From positions 373,905,054 to 373,969,053 of the forward strand of contig NC_053041.3 of the NCBI RefSeq assembly GCF_002575655.3: 64,000 nt of DNA, written 5' to 3'. This DNA is from Aegilops tauschii subsp. strangulata (taxonomy: Eukaryota > Streptophyta > Magnoliopsida > Poales > Poaceae). Positions 35,988 to 47,833 of this stretch are shown here, one piece after another. The translations under genes and the position numbers were made by a program. The notes under the pieces are model-generated. The model was not told the DNA's origin, made no database searches, and saw only the letters and a program-made list of their open reading frames with translations. The stretch's first letter is position 1. Every line of letters begins with the position of its first letter.

Positions 35988-36665
35988 TTAATGCACTGTG
36001 CGTGTTGTTCCCATGCCGTGTTGTTATTTTGCACAAAGATAACTTAACCTGGTGCGTTTGGGACGCCCTTTCCCTCACGTGGTGCCTGCGTTGCTCGAAA
36101 ACTGCAAAAAATTCGTTAGGGGCGCACTAAGAGGTTTGCCGTCCACCCAAGCCTTGACTTGGCACCTTGTATCACGGTACCCGAGGGGCACGGATTAGGA
36201 GAGATGTGGCAGCTTCCAGACTCGAACGAGGGTGGCTCGTGAGAAGGCAAAGAGAAGAGAAATGCTCGCGAGGGCACCTGCCTAGCCCCCTCGCGAGGCA
36301 TGCGAGAGAAAGAGAACATGAGCAAACCAGAGCCGAAAAAAGCGGTAAAAGGCTAGGGAACCAAATCAGCAACGAACGCCAAGAGCAACTCCGATTAAGG
36401 AAAAGCGAGCCAACTACGGAAAGCAAATGAAAAGCCGCGTCCGGCACCTACTCTAGTCTTCAAGTCTTCTCACCAGTGCGGAGCTAAGTGCTGTCCACTA
36501 GGCGTGGGAGGGAGCCCCAGGGCCTGAGGCCGGCGCTCCTGAGACTCCGGGGCGTGTACAGCCCCACTCATTATTACGTGAGAGCGTCACGAGCGGCGAT
36601 TCTTCACAGGCACCGGGCCTTCTTCACAGGCTCTGGGCCTTTCTTCTCAGGCTCTGGGCCTTGCT
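35988..36665 (-). other. F region between integrase and antisense gene
   Basis: No coding signal. A 20-bp tandem repeat lies at its right end, next to the pol stop. Confidence 0.6.
36600..36660. repeat. Three 20-21-bp tandem units in F
   Basis: TTCTTCACAGGCACCGGGCC, TTCTTCACAGGCTCTGGGCC and TTTCTTCTCAGGCTCTGGGC(C) follow each other directly. Confidence 0.85.
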
Positions 36666-39600
36666 TCATGGATAGAACTTCCAGAGGTGCTGGATGTTCC
36701 AGGTGTTCTGGACGGGTATCCCGTCCCGCGTCTCCAGGCGCGTTGCTCCCGGCCTGGATACATGGACGACCCTGAACGGGCCCTCCCACATGGGCGGAAG
36801 CTTGTGCAGCCCTTCCCTGGAGAGGACCCACCTCAGGATGAGGTCGCCCACCTCGAGCGTCCTGGAGCGGATGTTGCGGCAGTGGTACCGCCGCAGCGCT
36901 TGTTGGTACCTCGCCGCCCTCAATGCGGCTTCGCGTCGACGTTCCTCCCCCAGTACGAGATCCATCCCCCGCATGGCGTCCTGCTGTGTTTCGTCGAACG
37001 CCAGGACCCGCGCGGAGCGATGCTTGACCTCGTGAGGGAGGACTGCTTCGGCTCCGTAGACGAGGTAGAATGGGGTCTCGCCCGTTGGCTTGGTAGCGGT
37101 AGTATGGATGGACCACATCACGGACTGGAGTTCGTCGTGCCAGCCCCTGCCGCAGGCCTCCAGTTTCTTCTTGAAGGTCCTGGTTTTGAGACCCCTCAGG
37201 ACCTCAGCGTTGGCGCGTTTGGCCTGACCATTGCTCCTGGGGTGAGCTACCGAAGCGTAGCAGATTTGCGTTCCAAGGTTAGCACAGTAGGTTTTGAAGA
37301 GGTTACTAGTAAACTGCGAGCCGTTATCTGTGATGATGCGGTTGGGGACCCCGAAGCAGCTCACGAGGCCCTTGATGAACTTGACAGCAGAGCCGGCTGG
37401 AATGGTACGGACGACTTCCACTTCCGCCCACTTGGTGAACTTGTCGATGGCGACGTATAGATAGCGGTAGCCCCCTGGCGCTCGTGGGAACAGGCCCAAG
37501 ATGTCCAGCCCCCAGACCACGAACGGCCACGTGAGCGGGATGGTTTGGAGGCCCTGAGCGGGCTGGTGGATTTGCTTGGCGTGGAATTGGCAAGCTTCGC
37601 TGGACTTCACCAGCTCGGCTGCGTTGTTGAGTGCTGTAGGCCAATAGAATCCGCTGCGGAAGGCCTTGCCGACGAGGGTCCTTGACGATGAGTGATGTCC
37701 ACAGTCCCCGCCGTGTATGTCAATCAGCAGCTCCCTCCCTTGGTCGCTGGAGATGCAGCGTAGCGTGACGTCGTTCGGCCGTTTCCTGTACAACTCGCCG
37801 TCTTGAATGCAGTATGTCGTGGCCTGTCGGGCCACGCGCTCCGCGTCTTCTTCCTTCTCCGGCAGCGTCCCGTGCATCAGGTACTCCTTAAATTCCTTGG
37901 TCCAGCACTTCTCCTGGGGCTCGAGCGCCAAGAGCAGCCGAGCTCCTGAGGTCGGGCCGCAGGCTGGGGCTCCCGCGGCGGGGGGCTGTGGGAGCTCCTC
38001 CCGAGGCTGAGTCGTGCTTGAAAGAGGTGGCGTAGCTGATGGCCTGAAGAGCCGCTCTTCGAAGACGCCGGGCTCTTGCGGTTGCCGCTTGGATGCTCTC
38101 TTGGCGATGTCGTCAGCTTCCTTGTTGGTGCCCCGGGCCATGTGCTGCAGCTCCAGGCCCGAGAACTGCTTTTCCATCTTGCGCACTTCTGCAAGGTAGG
38201 CCTCCATATGCTCGTCCTTCGGCTCGTACACTTTGTTGGAGAAGTTGACGAGGAGCTGCGAGTCGCCCTTAACGGTATGGCGCCTCACCCCCAGAGCCGC
38301 TGCGGCCTTTAGGCCAGCTATGAGGCCTTCGTATTCTGCGATGTTGTTTGAGACCTTCTCGCCGTGCTGGAAGCAGAGTTGCACGGCGTAGTAAAGCTTG
38401 TCCTAAGTGGGCGAGATGAGCATTGCTCCAGCCCCCGTGCCCTGGTGCGCGAAGGCGCCATCGAAATACATGACCCAGCCGTCTGGTGCCTCACTTCCTG
38501 GGGAGGTGGACCGGTCTTCTCCTTCCTCAAGAGCCAGGGCATCGGTCCATGCTGCCACAAAATCGGCGAGCGCAGCTCCCTTGATGACCCTGGTAGTGCT
38601 GAACTCCAGCTGGAATGTTTGCAGCTCGATGTTCCATTCAGGCGACCCTTCCGGCTGAGTTCGGGCTCCTGAGTACCCTCTCCAATGGGTAAGATGAGAC
38701 GACCTTGATGGGGTGGCCCTGGAAGTAGTGTCGCAGCTTGCGCGAGGCCACCAAGAGTGCGAGCAGGAGCTTTTGCGGCATGGGGTAGCACGCCCTCGTG
38801 TCCCGCAGTACGGTGCTGACGAAGTACACCGGGTGCTCGACGAGGTTGGCACACTGTCGAGGCTCAGGTCCTGCGGAGATTGTGGCATATCCTGAGGTGG
38901 AGGGTTTCCTGAGGTCTGGCCGTCCTCAGGAGCTTCTGCGATGCTGCCCTGCTGAGCTTGGCCTTCCGCCGCTGATGGCTCTGCTGAGCCTTCCTGACCC
39001 TGCGCTGCATCAGCTCCGGCTTGGCGCGGCACACCCTTGTCTTGGCGCTCCTCCCGGACCCCCACCAGCGCCGCGCTGGCGGAGTACGGGGTGGCAGCAA
39101 GGTAGAGTACCAGAGGCTCTAGAGGTCGCGGTGCCACCATCACCGGGGGCTGGTGAGGTATTTCTTGAGGTCTTGGAAGGCCCGGTCGGCCTCCAGGGTC
39201 CACTCGAAGGGGCCCTTCTTCTTCATGAGCTTAAAGAAGGGTAAGGCGCGCTCGCCTAGCTTGGAGATGAAACGCCCTAACGCGGTCACCCGCCCTGCTG
39301 GCTTTTGCATCTCCTTGAGGGTCTGTGGTGGGCTCATGTCTTCGATGTCCTTGATCTTCTCCGGGTTCGCCTCGATCCCTCTGTGGGATACGAGGAACCC
39401 TAGTAGCTTGCCGGAGGGGACGCCAAACACGCATTTCTCCGGGTTAATCCTCAAGTTCACCCGTCGCAAGCTCTCAAAGGTCTCTTCCAAGTCTTGAATC
39501 AATGTCCTCGCCTCGTGAGATTTGACCACTATGTCATCAACGTAGGCCTCTGTGTTCCTGCCGAGCTGCCGCCCCAAGGCGATGTGCATCAGCCGCTGAA

Positions 39601-40078
39601 AGGTCGCGCCCGTGTTGCGCAGGCCGAAGGGCATGCAGGTGTAGCAGTACACCCCGCATGGTGTCAGGAAGGCCGTCTTCTCCACATCCTCCACCGCCAT
39701 CTTGATTTGGTGGTATCCAGAGAACACATCCAGGAAACATAGCAAGTCGCACTCGGCGGTAGAGTCGACGATTTGATCGATGCACGGAAGGGGGAACAGA
39801 TCTTGGGGGCAAGCTTTGTTAAGGTTGGTGAAGTCGACGCACATCCGTTCCTTCCCGCCTTTCTTCGGTACTACGACAGGGTTCGCCAACCAATCAGGGT
39901 ATCGAACTTCTCGAATGGTGCCAGCCGCCTCCAGCTTGCGCGTCTCTTGGACGATGAAGGCCTGCTTCTCAGTGGACTGCCGTCTTGCCCGCTGCTTCAT
40001 GGGACGCATGTTGGGGCACACCCTCAGGTGATGCTGGAACACCTCTCTCGGGACCCCTACAGCTGATTGGGCTCCCAC
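36666..40078 (-). pseudogene. pol: Element F pol: RT, RNase H, integrase
   Basis: RT from about 40078: CVDFTNLNKACPQD, FLDVFSGYHQIKM, MPFGLRNTGATFQRL and the catalytic YVDD at 39533-39544. RNase H: MYFDGAFA (about 38470) and NNIAEYEGL (about 38345). Integrase: a zinc-binding region near 37680-37580 and a catalytic domain with WGLDILG (about 37520), ITDNGSQF (37320) and GQAKRAN (37230). Breaks: frameshift from gag-protease near 40090; frameshift near 39155; a segment near 38829-38640 readable only in another frame; and TAG at 38403-38405. The integrase Glu of GQVERAN is Lys here, and the first Cys of the zinc site (SSEAC) is Ser. It would have supplied cDNA synthesis and integration. Confidence 0.92.
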
Positions 40079-41273
40079 GCGAATACTCCTTGTTTGCGCG
40101 CAAAAACCTCACCAAAGCTTCTTCTTGTGCCGGGTCAAGGCTGGTTCCTATGGTAAAGGTGGCTCCCAAAGACCCATCCTCGTCAACCGGCACCTGCTTG
40201 GTCTCCGCCTTGTCTTGGGTGAACAACTGCTTCTTCTTGGTGGGCGCGGTCTCCTTGGCCTCGGGCGTACTGGCGCCGGCTGGCTGTGCTGCTGCCGCGG
40301 TTTTGAAGGCGAGCCTGAGCGCCGTCACGACCTCCTTAGTGTCCCCCTTGATGGTGAGGACGCCCTTGCTCCTTGGCATCTTCATGAGGTTGTAGGCCGG
40401 GTGAGTCACTGCCATGAACTGAGCAAGAGCCGGGTACCCGAGTATGGCATTGTACGGGAGACCGATGCGGGCGATGTTGAAATCCACCAGCTCTGTGCGG
40501 TAGTTGTCGCGCGTGCCGAAGGTGATGGGGAGGCGGATCTGCCCTAGGGAGTGGGCACCTCCACCACCCACTCCCGAAAAAGGCTTGCTGGGGTTGAGCC
40601 GCTCGGGCGGCACGTGAAGGAGGCTGAAGGCTTCTACGGAGAGCAAGTTGAGGCTGGCACCACCGTCGATGAGGGTCTTGGTGACGGCCACGTTGCAGAT
40701 GGTAGGCGTGCAGAGCATTGGGAGCACGCCAGAGCCGGCGGTGGAGCCGGGATGGTCTTCTGAGTCGAAGGTGAGGTCGGCCTCCGGCGCAGCCCAACCC
40801 GGCGGAGCCCCCGGGCGCTTGGAGGCTGCCCCAATCTGACGGGAGAAAGGCTTGATGTGGCGATCTGAAGGCGGTGCTTGAGAGCCACCCAGTAGCGCCG
40901 CGACTGCGTGGTGCGCCGGCACGGCGTAGCGTGCTGTGAAGAGGTTGTGGAGTTCCTCCCAGGACGCCACCGTGGACCCCGGGAGGTTGAGCAGCCAGGC
41001 GCGTGGCTCGCCGGCGAGGGCCATGGGGAACCAGTTGGCCATGATCTTGCCGTCGCCTCCGGCATCGAGGACGGCCTCCTCATACACCTGCAGGAATGGC
41101 GCCGGGTCTGCCGTGCCATCATAACGCGGCGGCATCTCCAGCCTGAACTTGGCTGGCCACTGCACTCGCCGCAGGGCGGGGGCCAGGGCTCGGTACCCAG
41201 ACTCCCTACCGCTGGTGTCAGTCGCAGAGGCGGGTGGCGGCGCACCTGCCATGGGAGCAAAGCACGGCGGCAC
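39969..41273 (-). pseudogene. gag: Element F gag-protease (internally deleted)
   Basis: One open frame of 434 codons. The N-terminal part is gag: KIMANWFPMALAGEPRAWLLNLP and WEELHNLFTARYAVP resemble the gag core also seen in D (KVMANWFPMAL). The gag C-terminus, including any zinc knuckle, is missing: the frame passes from about 40890 directly to the protease (LIDGGASLNLLS, about 40650-40685; DNYRTELVDFNIARIGLPYNAILGYPAL). The active site is DGG rather than DTG/DSG. The frame leaves the RT frame near 40090. Assembly-competent gag is unlikely. Confidence 0.85.
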
Positions 41274-41304
41274 GGGGAGCAGGTTGGTGGAGAGGAGCTC
41301 CGGC

Positions 41305-41327
41305 GCACCCCTACCTGGCGCGCCAAA
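41305..41327 (-). other. PBS-like site of element F
   Basis: The minus strand reads TTTGGCGCGCCAGGTAGGGG directly after the 5' LTR. The same motif follows the 5' LTRs of E and, altered, D. I cannot name the tRNA. Confidence 0.7.
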
Positions 41328-42197
41328 TGTCGGAGGTGGGGTTCTGGCAAACCCTTAAGGTTCGAACACTGGGGTGCGTGCGAAGTCTCTCCCTCCTACC
41401 GATCTACGCTCTAGCTCGCTACGATCTCGCGGATGAACTTGACGAACTCGCAACACAGGAAGACAAGAGGTTTATACTGGTTCGGGCCACCGTTGTGGTG
41501 TAATACCCTACTCCGGTGTGGTGGTGGTGGATTGCCTCTCGGGTTGATGATGAACAGTACAAGGGAAGAACAGCCTCCTGAGGTTGAGGTGTTCTTGTGC
41601 TTGTGAACTTGTGGCGTGAGGATTCGATGCCTCTACTGTGGTGGCTAGCTCTACTTATATAGGCCCTGGTCCTTTCGAGCGGGAAGGGAGCCAAGAACGG
41701 CGGGCAAATTTGAAGGGGGACAGCTAGTACAAGCTATCCTGACAAAAGCGGTCTTCGCCTGCGAAAAGCTCTGGGGTGACGCCGTCTTGGGCTCCAAGAT
41801 GACCTCCGCCTTGCCGTCCTCCTGGTCTTGGTCTCATTGCACCAATATGGCAACCTTTGCCTGATGCCTCAGTACTCTTCGCCTGCGCTAGCCTCCTTAG
41901 CACCAAAGAGGAAATAAGGACGCTGTGCACACTAGCGCCCGCCTGGTACTGTTCGTCATGGCTTACGTCACGAGAGCCTCGTGAGGTTTGCCTTGCCTTG
42001 ATATCTCCACTCCTCGTGAGCCTTCCTGGCTAGGCCACTCCAGAGGAGGTCTTGCGTCGTCCGCCTCGCGAGGCTTGGACCCTCGCGAGGGTCTTGGGTG
42101 CCTTGTTGACGAATATGGGCCGTACGGCCCGCTGCCTAGCCACGCTGTGGGCGGCAGGCAAGCAAGTCTGGGGACCCCCGTTCCCGAAACACCGACA
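41328..42197 (-). repeat. 5' LTR of element F
   Basis: 870 bp, mirrors 33842-34731 with small deletions (for example around 41672). Confidence 0.92.
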
Positions 42198-44557
42198 TAG
42201 AGATCCAGGGGGAGTCCGTGCGCCTGACGAGGGCCGCGACAGCGAAGAAGGTGGTGAAGGCTGTGGTGGCGAAGAGGAAAGCGACCGCCTCTTCTTCGTC
42301 CAAGCGTCCTCGGACTCCACCCGCTTCCCCTCCTCCCGCGGATGTCGACATGGAGGTCGTCTTCGACCTTGGGTCTCTAAGCCCGAGGAGGAAGAGGAAG
42401 GCAGCGGAAGAGGAGGCAGAGGATGAGCAAGTATCTTGTCTCTTGTCATCTCCGTCCCCTTGGACCGTGCCGCTTTTCTTGACTTGTCTTCATCTTTGCA
42501 GGCAGGGGGAGATGCTGGCCCAGAGGGTGGCGAAGAGAGCCAAGGCCTCGACGGGCCGCCAGCCCTCGGCGGGCACCTCGAGTACGCCGCTGGTGGTGGA
42601 GAGCAGCGCCCGGTGCAGCCCCCAGCGTGCGTTCATCACTCGCTTCCTATCAACGTGTGTCGGGGTATGATCTATTGGTGCTGACCTTGCCGTGGTTGCA
42701 GGAAGAGGACGACAACAGGAGGAGCCACTGAGGGCCACCCCCACCAACCACACTGCCCCGAGGGGCGTCCCCGGCAAGGGCGCCTAGCACCGAGCCCATG
42801 CGCACGGAGGAGGAGGAGGAGAACCCGGGCACCGGCGGCTCCGTCCTGGCACCGAATGTTGGTGGGGAGGGGGCCACTTCTTCCTAGCCTGGCATGGGTG
42901 AGTTATTTACCTTCTGTCCCTGTTCTTGCTTCTTCTTTTGAATTTTGGTTCGGCTCTGCCTCATCCTCCTTGGCATCTAGGCGCTCCCTCAGCGGACCAC
43001 GAGAACATCGATACTGTCATCGAGGAGGTCGCTAGGGACGCTGAGGCCAAGGCTAGCAAGATCGCCGCTGAGGAGGCCGCCAAGGGTGCTGCTGAGGGTG
43101 CCGCCAAGGAGTCGGCCGGGGAGACCAACAAGGCCGCTACCGAGGAGGCCGGCAAGGGGCCTGCCGGGGAGGCCGGCAAGGCCTCTGCCGAGGAGGGGGC
43201 GGTCGACGACCAACCTTCCTCCTCCGCTGCCTCTGGCTCGGGCAGGTACCTGAAGGTGAGCGACGACCTGTTCGTCGACCTCCTAGTGGCCGCGAGCACC
43301 GGGGCGCCCACCGAGGGGGAGGTGTTCGATGACGAGGTGCTTGCCGCCGCTGGGCTTGAGGTTGTTGACGAACCGAGTGCCGGTGGCGTCGGTTCCCAAG
43401 AAGAGCGGCTCCTCCAGGCCATGAGCGCCAACTTCCAGAAGCTCCAGGCGCTTCACCGCGCCCGCCTGGACAAGGCCAAGTCTAGGATGGCGGTGGACAT
43501 GGCGGAGGCGGACCTCAAGGAGCGCATCGCCTAGAGACAGGCTTGGTTCCGCGAGGCCCACAAGGAACTGAAGGCCACCCAGGATGTGCTGGCCGAGCGC
43601 AAGCTAGAGCTTGTCATGAAGCAGGCCGACATCGAGAAGGCCCAGGAGCTGGCGAAGGAGCAGGCCGCCAAGGACGAGGCCGCTCGGCACCAGCACTAGG
43701 CCGGGCTAAACTCCCAGGAGGAGGACCTTGCCGCTCATGAGGAGAAGCTCGCCACAACACTCCGCGGCAAGGATGAGGAGGTGGAGAAGCTTGTCGTGCA
43801 GCGGACCCAGGAGCTCGAGCAGAGGCACGAGGAGGCACTCAATGCTCAGGCCCAGGTCTAGGCCGGCAAGGTGAAGGAGCTGGAGGTGGAGCGGGATGGG
43901 CTGAAGGACCAGGTCCTGAAGCTGACCAAGGAGAAGGACACGCTCCACGGTGCTCTGGTTGAGGCGCAGGCCGCAGTCCTCGGCAAGGCTGAGCAGCTCT
44001 CGAAGGCCAACGACTCCATCAAAGACCTGAAGCTGAAGCTGGAGGGTCTTGAGGGGACGCTTTTGGAGGTCAAGACCCGGGAGGAGACCCTGACCAAAGC
44101 CCTGGAGGACGAGAAGCAGCTGCGGAAGAACGACGCCGCCAACCACGAGGATTTCGTGAAGGGCGAGAACCTCTGGCTTAGCCGCCTCGCCGCCATCGCC
44201 GACAGGACCACCACGCAGCTGGCTACCATGGGGATGTCGAATGTGAGGTACGCCCCGGAGCCGAACTTGAGTCCCAACTGCAACCTGACCCTGTTCTTCG
44301 AGAGGGTTATTGGAGCCCTGGAGCAGCTCCGCTCCAACCGGGCGGCCTCTCTGGCCGATGAGTCCCGGAGGCTCTGCCGGGGTGTCATGACCAAGGTCCT
44401 TACCAAGGTGGTGTACTGGAACCCCAACCTCGACTTCGACGCCGTGCTGGAGAGCTTGCCGGAGGATGCGGACCTCGCGGCGCTCGAAGAGCGTATTGAG
44501 CCCATCATCAGCCGTGTCGACGGAGTTCAGAGGGTAGAGGGCCAGCGCCGGGATTAG

Positions 44558-45203
44558 GCACCCTGTTTCTCATCGCCGCTGCAGGTTCATGACAAAGACA
44601 ATTTTTATCTTTAGTTAGAACCGCAACAACAATTGATGTAATATAACTCTGCAGCACTTTAGTATCATGCATGCTATCTTCCTGTTAGATCTTCCTTTGT
44701 ATGTTCGTACCCTATGCTTGTTGAGATAAGGCTGCTGGCGCGTAAACCCATGCCGTGGTGCTTTAAGGATGGATCCCTAGCACCCTGCCAGAAGGGTGCT
44801 TGCTGTCGGGCAAGCCACCTTGCCGCCGCCAGCGCGGTCGCTTGAACTGTCGAGCGGACTCGAAGCAGGACAAGAGCGCAGCTGGCAACGGGTAGGCCAC
44901 CTTGCCGCCGCCGGCGCGACCGCATGAACTGTAGGGCGTTGCAAATAGCGGAAGGGTCTCATTGCGTGCAGGTTTCCCGTACAAAGAACAAGATCTCTCG
45001 GGGAGGACAGCCTTATATAAGTGAAAATAACCAAGATTTCGCATGACTTAGCTTTTCTGCCGCCGCGTGAGCGTTCAATATATCCGCCGATGACGCCGCT
45101 TGCTCGGTCGCCTTCTTCCTTGGAGCCAAGGCGATGAAGAACTGCTAAACTAACTGCTAGACCAGATTTTCACAACTGCGCCCCCTACCTGGCGCGCCAA
45201 AGA
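44558..45203 (-). other. 5' leader and PBS of element E
   Basis: The PBS-like TGGCGCGCCAGGTAGGGG lies on the minus strand at about 45182-45199. The rest shows no coding signal. Two diverged copies of GGC(A/C)AGCCACCTTGCCGCCGCC-like sequence sit near 44811 and 44896. Confidence 0.65.
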
Positions 45204-46364
45204 TGTCTGTGGAAACGACACCTATGGAATCATTGGGATCCCTTCTACGGTTGGCGGGCGCGGAGTTGTGCAAAGAGAGGGTCTAGGAGCTAGCACAAAG
45301 GTCGTTTACCCATGTTCGGGCCGTGAAGATGCGTAAAACCCTAGTCCTGCTTTGGTGTATATTTGAGTGTTCTTGAGCTCTCGAACTAGCTACGGTCGTG
45401 CGTAGTCCAAAAGATCCGAATCCCCTGCAGTACGCCTCGGGCCTCCTTTTATAGAAAAAGGGGTCGCTACAGTGGCACACAGGAGGTGGAAAGGTATACA
45501 GTGTACAAGCTTATCGCCTGTCATTACGGGACAAGATGCATTAAATGCGCTCCTTAGGTGTCCCGTTGCTTTATTGGGGGCGGCAACGAGGCTCGTCCCG
45601 TCCGTCAACGCTCCGTCTTGTTTCGACACACGTCTAGGCCAACGAGGCATGCAGCGCCACGTAAGCTGGCAGGCTGCTGAGGTGGCGTGGTGGTAGGGTC
45701 TTCACGAAGATCTGCATGCCACCACGTATGTGTTTGCTGAGTTGGCCTAGAAGCCGCACGTCGCCATGCAGGTGCCTGCCCAGCTGGTTGGGCTGGGCGC
45801 TGTATGGGAACGGCGGTGGAGTCTCGGCAGACGCGGGCCTGGCTGCGGCCCCGTAGGTGTCTTCGGCAAGGGCCTTGTCGAGGCCCCGGCAAGGGTCTTC
45901 CCATGGCATCGCGGTCGTCCCCGGCAAGGATGTTGCCGGGGGTCTTGTGGATTTCCTCGGCAAGGATCTTGCCGAGGATTGTTGTCTTCTGGTCCTCACC
46001 TGACCTTGTGTGTTTATGATCTTGACAAAGATCTGCATGGCGCCACGGAGGTGCCTCCCGAGCCTTTGGTTCCAATGTGGTTGTTGGCGGTGTTGGAACC
46101 CTTGGGCTCAAGGGTGCCGCGCCCTGCTGGCGTTGGGCAAGTTGCCCCGGTAAGACTCTTTCCGGGGCTGCGGAGGCCGCCTCGGCAAGGGTCTCGCCGG
46201 GGGAGTCTACTTCACCCTCTTGCTCTTTGTGTTTTTGGTCTTGGCATTGCTTTGCCCATGTCGTTCCTTCCTCTGCCCTACTTACTATGGCCGCGGGCGC
46301 GGCTCTGACTGCCCGTGCACAAGTAGAGGGTTAGAAAAAGGGCCCCTACTTTTGTACACCGACA
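45204..46364 (-). repeat. 5' LTR of element E
   Basis: 1161 bp, matches 30831-31992. Minus-strand TATA (CTATAAAAGGAGG) near 45446-45458. Confidence 0.9.
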
Positions 46365-47833
46365 ATCCCCCTAGGAGCATGCGCGTCGTGCTTGGTTTTG
46401 ATGACTTGTAGATTTTTGCAATAAGTATGTGAGTTCTTTATGACTAATGTTGAGTCCATGGATTATATGCACTCTCACCCTTCCATCATTGCTAGCCTCT
46501 TCAGTACCGTGCATTGCCCTTTCTCACCTAGTTGGTGCAAACTTCGCCGGTGCATCCAAACGCCATGATATGATATGCTCTATCACACATAAGCCTCCTT
46601 ATATCTTCCTCAAAACAGCCACTATACCTACCTATTATGGCATTTCCATAGCCATTCCGAGATATATTGCCATGCAACTTCCATCATCTTCATATACATG
46701 ACTTGAGCATCATTATCATATAGCTTTGCATGATCGTAAGATAGCTAGCATGATGTTTTCATGGCTTGTCCCTTTTTTGATATCTTTGCTATGCTAGATC
46801 ATTGCACATCCTGGTACACTGCCAGAGGCATTCATATAGAGTCATACTTTGTTCTAGACATCGAGTTGTAATATTGAGTTGTAAGTAAATAAAAGTGTGA
46901 TGATCATCATTATTAGAGCATTGCCCCAGTGAGGAAAGGATGATGGAGACTATAATTCCCCCACAAGTCGGGATGAGACTCCAGACTTTAAAAATAAAAA
47001 TAAAAGAGGCCAAAGAAGCCCAACAAAAAATGGGTGAAAAAGAGAGAAGGGGCAATGTTACTATCCTTTTACCACACTTGTGCTTCAAAGTAGCACCATG
47101 TTCTTCATATAGAGAGTCTCTTGAGTTATCACTTTCATATACTAGTGGGAATTTTCATTATAGAACTTGGCTTGTATATTCCAATGATGGTCTTCCTCAA
47201 ATGCCCGAGGACTTCATGAGCGAGCAAGTTGGATGCACACCCACTTAGTTTCAGTTTGGGCTTTCATACACTTATAGGTCTAGTGCATCCATTGCATGGC
47301 AATCCCTACTCCTCGCATTGGCATCAATTGATGGGCATCTCCATAGCCCGTTGATTAGCTGCGTTGATGTGAGACTTTCTCCCTTTTTGTCTTCTCCACA
47401 CAACCTCCATCATCATATTCTATTCCACCTATAGTGCTATGTCCATGGCTCGTGCTCATATATTGAGTGAAAGTTGAAAAAGTTTGAAAATGCTAAAGTA
47501 TGAAACAATTGCTTGGCTTGTCATCGGGGTTGTGCATGATGGGAGCATTTTGTGTGACGAAGATGAAGCATAGCCAAACTATATGATTTTGTAGGGATGA
47601 GCTTTCTTTGGCTATGTTATTTTGAGAAGACATAATTGCTTGGTTGGTATGCTTGAAGTATTATTGTCTTAATGTCAAATGATGGACTATTGCTTTGAAT
47701 CACTCGTGTCTTAATACTCATGCCATGATTAGATTACATTATCAAGATTATGCTAGGTAGCATTCCACATCAAAAATTGTTATTTTTATCATTTACCTAC
47801 TCGAGGACGAGCAGGAATTAAGCTTGGGGATGC
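46365..47833 (+). other. A internal copy 2, remainder after E
   Basis: Continues the non-coding part of A (matches 24970-26481). Ends AGGAATTAAGCTTGGGGATGC before LTR 3. Confidence 0.75.

Larger units (their letters stand above)
33842..42197 (-). mobile_element. Element F: Tat-like Gypsy retrotransposon
   Basis: 8356 bp with LTRs of 890 and 870 bp (TGTCGGAGG...CCGACA), a perfect TSD and a PBS-like site at the right LTR. Gag-protease, RT, RNase H and integrase lie on the minus strand from right to left. A B3-like gene lies antisense near the left LTR. The deepest insertion of the window, so younger than E, A and D. Pol has several frameshifts and two lost key integrase residues. Confidence 0.93.
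32379..44557 (+). pseudogene. Antisense PF04195-type gene of E, with introns, split by F
   Basis: ATG at 32379 in a GCCGCCATGG context. The first part matches the family Pfam calls 'putative gypsy type transposon' (PF04195): FFVDYFSCGLCPP, MHTYGFHLLDFTPNAV and HLCEGFAGVHPSTAIFRHYF. An acidic linker follows, then F (33842-42197). The frame resumes at 42203 with a basic, nuclear-signal-like stretch, a donor CAA|GTATCT after 42430, an acceptor near 42501-42505, at least one more short intron, and a last exon from 42981 with a long Glu/Ala/Lys-rich coiled coil ending at 44557. Breaks: a 1-bp frameshift near 32645, TGA at about 33152, and TAG at 43532, 43697 and 43859. Biochemical function unknown; the exon edges are my reading. 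Confidence 0.7.
30831..46364 (-). mobile_element. Element E: non-autonomous Tat-like element with an antisense gene only
   Basis: LTRs 30831-31992 and 45204-46364 (TGTCGG/TGTCTG...ACACCAACA/ACACCGACA). The PBS-like site abuts the right LTR on the minus strand and LTR TATA boxes read leftwards, so the element is minus. No gag, protease, RT or integrase is present on either strand outside the inserted F. Its one gene (32379-44557, plus) is antisense. The plan resembles rice non-autonomous elements such as Dasheng, which depend on a partner (RIRE2). Confidence 0.85.

Noticed and set aside
36172..36447. ORFs on both strands between F integrase and its antisense gene
   Set aside because: Short, without motifs, in a zone that is non-coding in related elements.
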